A stretch of 32,535 bases of DNA from an uncultured Clostridia bacterium (GTDB lineage Bacteria; Bacillota; Clostridia; Oscillospirales; Ruminococcaceae): NCBI GenBank assembly GCA_947624575.1, contig CANQKY010000014.1, forward strand, positions 1 to 32,535. The letters are read 5' to 3'. Each line of letters begins with the position of its first letter. Position 1 is the first letter of the stretch. Both the position numbers and the translations under genes were made by a program. The notes below the pieces were generated by a model. The model did no database searches, was not told the origin of the DNA, and saw only the letters and a program-made list of their open reading frames with translations. Below, one piece after another: positions 28,364 through 32,535 of the stretch.

Positions 28364-29442
28364 GCTGTTTCATCTGCCTGTGCTGTTAATTTGGCTGCCT
28401 GATCTGCCATCATCAGTGCGTCGATCACCTCAGAAAGATCACCGTTTAGAATCTGCTCCAGCCGGTAGAGGGTCAGCCCGATCCTGTGATCGGTCATTCT
28501 GCCCTGCGGATAGTTGTAGGTACGAATCCGCTCGGAACGGTCGCCCGTGCCGACCTGCCCCTTTCTCTCCGCCGCGATCTGATCATTATATTCCTGCATT
28601 TTTGCCTCATATAAACGGGAGCGCAAGATTCGCATCGCCTTGTCTTTGTTTTTATGCTGACTCCGTTCGTCCTGACACTCCACCACCGTACCGGTCGGAA
28701 GATGGGTGATTCGGATTGCCGATTCTGTTTTATTGATATGCTGTCCGCCTGCTCCCGATGCACGGAAGGTGTCGATTTGCAGATCGGCGGGATTTACTTC
28801 GATCTCCACCTCCTCCGCTTCGGGCAAAACCGCTACCGTTACGGTGGAGGTGTGAATCCGTCCGGCGGTCTCAGTCTCCGGAACACGCTGCACCCGATGA
28901 ACGCCGCTTTCATACTTGAGTTTGGAATAGGCGCCGTCTCCCTCAATCAGGAAGCTGACCTCCTTGAAGCCGCCCAATTCCGTTTCACTGCCGCTTAGCA
29001 GCTCCGTTTTCCACCGCTGGGATTCGGCATACATACTGTACATTCGGAACAGCGTGTGAGCAAACAGCGCCGCTTCCTCCCCGCCTGCGCCGCTGCGAAT
29101 CTCCATAATCACATTTTTCTCGTCGTTCGGGTCACGGGGCAACAGCAGGATTTTGATCTGTTCGGTCAACTTCTCCTTTTGGACACGGTTTGTCTCGATC
29201 TCCTCTAGCAGCATCTTCCGCAATTCCTCATCGTTACCGGTTTCACCCAGCATCGACTGTGCTTCCGCTAAATCCTCGTCTGCTTTACAATACGCCCCAT
29301 ACGCCTCCATAAGCGGCGTCATGGATTTATACTCTTTCATCAGCTCCCGATATTTTGCGGGATCGTTTACTACCTCGGGATCGGTCAGAGCTTCTCCGAT
29401 CTCCCGATAATGGTCCTCTGCCAGCTTCAGCTTTTCAAACAT
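28360..29442 (-). CDS. prfA: Peptide chain release factor 1
   Basis: Recognises UAA and UAG and triggers peptide release. The 360-residue length is standard. The codon-recognition motif is P188-E-T190 ([15 protein letters not shown]), the PxT form typical of RF1, not the SPF of RF2. The catalytic GGQ lies at 232-234 ([22 protein letters not shown]). The start codon overlaps the DUF951 stop by 1 base, and its end overlaps the Sua5-CoaE gene by 4. The prmC methyltransferase gene that usually follows prfA, whose product modifies the GGQ glutamine, is absent from this position. Confidence 0.97.
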   Translation of the reverse strand: MFEKLKLAEDHYREIGEALTDPEVVNDPAKYRELMKEYKSMTPLMEAYGAYCKADEDLAEAQSMLGETGNDEELRKMLLEEIETNRVQKEKLTEQIKILLLPRDPNDEKNVIMEIRSGAGGEEAALFAHTLFRMYSMYAESQRWKTELLSGSETELGGFKEVSFLIEGDGAYSKLKYESGVHRVQRVPETETAGRIHTSTVTVAVLPEAEEVEIEVNPADLQIDTFRASGAGGQHINKTESAIRITHLPTGTVVECQDERSQHKNKDKAMRILRSRLYEAKMQEYNDQIAAERKGQVGTGDRSERIRTYNYPQGRMTDHRIGLTLYRLEQILNGDLSEVIDALMMADQAAKLTAQADETA

Positions 29443-29639
29443 TATGCTTCTCCCGATTCGTCTTTTCGCTCCACCTTACGAATATTCTTTTCCGCCTTGA
29501 CCCGCGGCACCATGACCTCATGACCGCAGCCCATGCACTTCATTCTGAAATCCATGCCGGAGCGCAAAATCAAAAAGCGGTTGTCGCCGCACGGGTGGTT
29601 CTTCTTCATGGTTATGATGTCACCGACGCGGATATCCAC
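29442..29639 (-). CDS. DUF951 family small protein
   Basis: A 65-residue protein with the DUF951 pattern: [18 protein letters not shown], then [22 protein letters not shown], with Cys residues that may bind zinc. Function unknown; family members often sit next to translation or chromosome-partition genes. The GTG at 29639 was chosen as start over a longer ATG frame, because AAGGAG lies 10 bases upstream and homologues begin VDIRVGDIV. It is the first gene of the prfA operon and shares one base with the prfA start (TAATG). Confidence 0.88.
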   Translation of the reverse strand: MDIRVGDIITMKKNHPCGDNRFLILRSGMDFRMKCMGCGHEVMVPRVKAEKNIRKVERKDESGEA

Positions 29640-29672
29640 GGCGTATCCACTCCTTATCCGATAATCAATCTT

Positions 29673-29702
29673 ATCATACCACAAAAGAAGTCAAAAAGGC
29701 AA
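29673..29702 (-). promoter_or_regulatory. Promoter of the DUF951-prfA operon
   Basis: On the - strand TTGCCT (29702-29697), 18 bases, TATGAT (29678-29673) with a TG one base before the -10 (extended -10). It lies 34 bases upstream of the DUF951 start codon. Confidence 0.6.
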
Positions 29703-29716
29703 TCCCTTTTCGCCAC

Positions 29717-29745
29717 GCATATCCGAACCCGCCACAGCATATAGA
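29717..29745 (+). promoter_or_regulatory. Possible sigma-E-like promoter of the S1-domain gene
   Basis: GCATA (29717-29721), 16 bases, CATATAGA (29738-29745). The -35 fits the sigma-E pattern and the -10 matches five of seven informative bases. No good sigma-A promoter was seen in this gap. Weak evidence. Confidence 0.3.
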
Positions 29746-29819
29746 TAGTCAGGCAGAAAAAGAAAAACCGTTTCACGATATGTGGAGAAAAGAATGCGAA
29801 GAATAGGAGAGGTATCATC

Positions 29820-30740
29820 ATGTATCCAGCAGAAGGACTGCGTATTCTGACACAGGAAAATCAAAGCGCCTGCAGCAGTCAAAGCTCATTGTTGCTTGCC
29901 AAGGAACGGCAAGCGATCCTGGAAGCACGCGCCGTGATGTGCGATAACGCCCATAATCTGTTTGTCGATCTCGGCTGTATGCGCGGCATGATCCCCCGCT
30001 GCGAGGGCGCGATCGGGATTGCCGAGGGCACGGTGCGGGATATTGCGATATTGTCCCGCGTGGGAAGGCCGGTTTGCTTTTTGGTAGAAAACATTACGAC
30101 CGATGCGGAGAACCGTCCGCTTGCCATTCTCTCCCGCCGCGCGGCTCAGGTGCAGTGCCGCGACACCTACCTAAAGCGTTTGATCCCCGGCGATATTGTT
30201 CCGGTCAAGATCACCCATTTTGAAAATTACGGCTGCTTTGTGGACATCGGCTGCGGTATTTCCGCGCTGATGCCGATCGACAGCATTTCGGTTTCCAGAA
30301 TCGCCCACCCGTCCGACCGTTTCACGCTCGGTCAGGACATATTGGCAGTCGTGCGGCAGATCGATGAGACGGGCAGGATCACCTTATCCCACAAGGAGCT
30401 GCTCGGAAACTGGGCAGAAAATGCAGCCATGTTCAAAGCGGGTGAAACGGTATCCGGTATCGTGCGCTCGATCGAGCAGTACGGTATCTTCATTGAACTG
30501 ACGCCGAATCTGGCGGGACTTGCCGAATGCCGCCCAAACGTGTCGATCGGGCAGCAGGCGTCGGTATACATCAAAAGCCTGATCCCCGACCGCATGAAGG
30601 TGAAGCTGAATATTGTGGACACCTTCCCCGCCCCATCGAAGCCGGCGAAGCTGCGATATTTTATCACCTCGGGTCATTTGGACGAGTGGCGGTATTCGCC
30701 GGACGGCAGCGACAAGCTGATCGAAACCAGATTTGGATAA
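29820..30740 (+). CDS. S1 RNA-binding domain protein
   Basis: A 306-residue protein with S1-type OB folds: a divergent copy at about 30-110 (ARAVMCDNAHNLFVDLGCMRGMIPR), a clear copy at 121-192 (GDIVPVKITHFENYGCFVDIGCGISALMPIDS ... GRITLSHKELLG) and a third at 206-266 (GETVSGIVRSIEQYGIFIELTPNLAGLAE). It resembles the S1-like proteins of Clostridia, which are shorter than Gram-negative S1 and are not proven ribosomal components. It probably binds RNA. AGGAGAGG precedes the ATG. It is the only + strand gene in the right 20 kb, between divergent DUF951 and convergent trpA, with its own shared terminator. Confidence 0.85.
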   Translation: MYPAEGLRILTQENQSACSSQSSLLLAKERQAILEARAVMCDNAHNLFVDLGCMRGMIPRCEGAIGIAEGTVRDIAILSRVGRPVCFLVENITTDAENRPLAILSRRAAQVQCRDTYLKRLIPGDIVPVKITHFENYGCFVDIGCGISALMPIDSISVSRIAHPSDRFTLGQDILAVVRQIDETGRITLSHKELLGNWAENAAMFKAGETVSGIVRSIEQYGIFIELTPNLAGLAECRPNVSIGQQASVYIKSLIPDRMKVKLNIVDTFPAPSKPAKLRYFITSGHLDEWRYSPDGSDKLIETRFG

Positions 30741-30742
30741 CG

Positions 30743-30772
30743 AAAAGGGAGTACGGCCGTACTCCCTTTTTT
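30743..30772. terminator. Bidirectional terminator between the S1 gene and trpA
   Basis: AAAAGGGAGTAC and GTACTCCCTTTT form a perfect 12-bp stem around GGCC, which extends the palindrome, followed by more T residues. It starts 3 bases after the S1 gene stop and touches the trpA stop. Confidence 0.92.
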
Positions 30773-31545
30773 CAGTCTCGCAAAGCGGATTTCATTTTTT
30801 TCACATAGTCATAAATATGCTGCGGTGCGTCCTTTTTGTACTGCTCTACCATGCGCACCATGGCACTGCCGACGATCACACCGTCCGCATACTCTGCCAT
30901 TTGCCTTGCCTGCTCCGGTGTGCTGATGCCAAAGCCGATTGCCGCGGGCAGATCGGTGACGCCGCGTATCTCGGAGAGCATGCCCGAAAGGTCGGTGACG
31001 ATTTTATCCCGCACGCCCGTCACACCGAGGGAGGACACCACATAGATAAAGCCCTCGGCTTGGGAAGCGATCAGCCTGATCCTCTCGCGGGAGGTGGGTG
31101 CGACCAATGATACGGTGTCCACCCCATAGCGGGAGGCGACACAGCTTACCTCCTCTTTTTCCTCCAGCGGCATATCCGGAATGATGATGCCGGATATCCC
31201 TACCTCCGCACAGCGGGCAAAAAAGTGCTCATAGCCATAGGAAAATACCACATTTAAGTAGGTCATAAACACCATCGGGCAGGAGATACTCTCCCGCACC
31301 TCCTCAACCAGACGAAACACGCTGTCGGTCGTGGTGCCGCTTTGGAGCGAGCGGAGATCGGCGCCCTGTATCACCGGACCTTCTGCGATCGGATCGGAAA
31401 AAGGGATTCCCACCTCAATCAAATCGGCGCCGCCCTCGGCGAGTGCCAGCAGACAGGCTTTTGAAGTTTCATAATCGGGATCGCCGGCGGTCAAAAAGCC
31501 GATGAATGCCTTTCCGTGGTCAAATGCTGCTTTGATGTTACTCAT
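30772..31545 (-). CDS. trpA: Tryptophan synthase alpha chain
   Basis: Cleaves indole-3-glycerol phosphate to indole and glyceraldehyde-3-phosphate, passing indole to TrpB. The 257-residue length is standard. The catalytic Glu is E44 ([11 protein letters not shown]). The second catalytic acid, Asp60 in E. coli (ADGP), is Glu55 here (AEGP), a variant I recall from other Clostridia. The phosphate-binding GVTGVRD and GFGIST, and IVGSAMV, are intact. The start overlaps the trpB stop by 8 bases, the usual coupling. The rest of the trp operon should lie beyond the right edge. Confidence 0.96.
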   Translation of the reverse strand: MSNIKAAFDHGKAFIGFLTAGDPDYETSKACLLALAEGGADLIEVGIPFSDPIAEGPVIQGADLRSLQSGTTTDSVFRLVEEVRESISCPMVFMTYLNVVFSYGYEHFFARCAEVGISGIIIPDMPLEEKEEVSCVASRYGVDTVSLVAPTSRERIRLIASQAEGFIYVVSSLGVTGVRDKIVTDLSGMLSEIRGVTDLPAAIGFGISTPEQARQMAEYADGVIVGSAMVRMVEQYKKDAPQHIYDYVKKMKSALRD

Positions 31546-32535
31546 AGATATTCACCCCGCGATATCTGGCGATTGCCGCCACATCTTTGTCCCCTCTGCC
31601 GGACAGGCAGATGATGATACTCTCGTCCGGACTCATAGTGGGCGCCAGCTTCCGCACATAGGCGACTGCGTGGGCGCTTTCGATGGCGCAGATGATCCCC
31701 TCTGTTTTGGCGAGATATTCAAACGCCGAGACTGCCTCCTCATCGGTGATCGAGACATATTCCGCTCTGCCGCTGTCCCGCAGGTAAGCGTGCTCCGGTC
31801 CGACGCCGGGATAATCCAGTCCGGCGGAGATGGAGTAAACCGGCGCGATCTGACCGTATTCGTCCTGACAGAAATAGGATTTCATGCCGTGAAAAACACC
31901 GACCGTTCCCTTTGCCATGGTCGCGGCGTGTTGATCGGTGTCGATTCCCTTTCCGGCGGCTTCGCAGCCGATCAGGCGGACGGAGGGATCGCCGATGAAA
32001 TTGCGGAACATACCCATGGAGTTGCTGCCGCCGCCGACACATGCCACCACAGCGGCGGGGAGCTTGCCGGTTGCCGCCAAAATCTGTTCCTTTGCTTCCC
32101 TGCTGATCACGCTCTGGAAATCTCCGACCATCATCGGGAAGGGGTGCGGTCCCATCACCGAACCGATTACATAGTGGGTATCGTCCACACGGCTGACCCA
32201 ATCCCGCATCGTCTCGTTGATGGCGTCTTTTAAGGTCATGGTGCCGCTTGTGACGGCGTGTACCTTTGCACCGAGCAATTCCATGCGATAGACATTCAGC
32301 GCCTGACGGTCTGTATCCTCTTTCCCCATATAAATCTCGCAGGAAAGCCCCAGCAATGCTGCGGCAGTCGCCGTTGCCACGCCGTGCTGACCGGCGCCCG
32401 TCTCGGCGATTACGCGGGTCTTCCCCATTTTCTTTGCCATCAGCACCTGTCCCAGCACGTTGTTGATCTTGTGGGAGCCGGTATGGTTGAGATCCTCCCG
32501 CTTGAGATAAATCTGCGCGCCGCCAAGCTGCTTCG
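31538..32535 (-). CDS. trpB: Tryptophan synthase beta chain, N-terminus outside window
   Basis: PLP enzyme joining indole to serine to give tryptophan. The frame is open to the window's right edge, so about 332 C-terminal residues are seen and roughly 60 are missing. The PLP lysine is in HTGSHKINN (codon at 32469-32471). The catalytic ETGAGQHG, the phosphate-binding [12 protein letters not shown], and the C-terminal CLSGRGDKD that contacts the PLP ring are all present. It precedes trpA with an 8-base overlap. This is the TrpB1 type, as ETGAGQHG and linkage to trpA indicate. Confidence 0.97.
   Translation of the reverse strand, partial: KQLGGAQIYLKREDLNHTGSHKINNVLGQVLMAKKMGKTRVIAETGAGQHGVATATAAALLGLSCEIYMGKEDTDRQALNVYRMELLGAKVHAVTSGTMTLKDAINETMRDWVSRVDDTHYVIGSVMGPHPFPMMVGDFQSVISREAKEQILAATGKLPAAVVACVGGGSNSMGMFRNFIGDPSVRLIGCEAAGKGIDTDQHAATMAKGTVGVFHGMKSYFCQDEYGQIAPVYSISAGLDYPGVGPEHAYLRDSGRAEYVSITDEEAVSAFEYLAKTEGIICAIESAHAVAYVRKLAPTMSPDESIIICLSGRGDKDVAAIARYRGVNIYE

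Overview
The window looks like core chromosome of a spore-forming member of the Clostridia (Bacillota), most plausibly the Oscillospiraceae/Ruminococcaceae group. Evidence: a ctsR-mcsA-mcsB-clpC class III heat-shock operon behind tandem CtsR boxes, gatCAB (indirect Asn/Gln-tRNA charging), the sporulation gene yunB, hemZ, a recJ-relA-dtd-hemZ cluster, strong AGGAGG-type ribosome binding sites, and base composition a little above half GC by eye. I saw no rRNA, tRNA, CRISPR array, insertion sequence or prophage.

Left part (1-12.4 kb), mostly + strand: the end of yebC; a convergent L-lactate dehydrogenase (-); an operon of a CDF metal exporter, ligA, gatC, gatA and gatB with overlapping or nearly touching genes; a 42-residue Cys-rich membrane-type protein on the - strand; then ctsR-mcsA-mcsB-clpC with its own CtsR-controlled promoter and a terminator.

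Right part (12.4-32.5 kb), almost entirely - strand: read in transcription order from the right edge, trpB(partial)-trpA; a lone + strand S1-domain gene; a DUF951-prfA-[Sua5::CoaE fusion]-lytic transglycosylase-M18 aminopeptidase operon; a recJ-relA-dtd-MBL hydrolase-hemZ-nucleoside kinase operon; a zinc-ribbon protein; purine nucleoside phosphorylase with methylthioadenosine/adenosylhomocysteine deaminase; yunB; and an Xer-type tyrosine recombinase.

The most striking signal is at 13370-13397. A perfect palindrome with the 11-6-11 layout of a chromosome-dimer-resolution (dif) site lies in the 5' leader of the Xer-type recombinase gene. It sits beside the point where + strand genes on the left meet - strand genes on the right. 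This resembles the one-recombinase XerS/difSL and XerH/difH arrangements, and it raises the possibility that the window spans the replication terminus. Other points of note are a continuous Sua5-CoaE fusion ORF, a dtd gene interrupted by one extra G immediately before a UAA, a sigma-E-like promoter for yunB inside the upstream gene's terminator, and the Cys-rich small gene with a sigma-K-like promoter.
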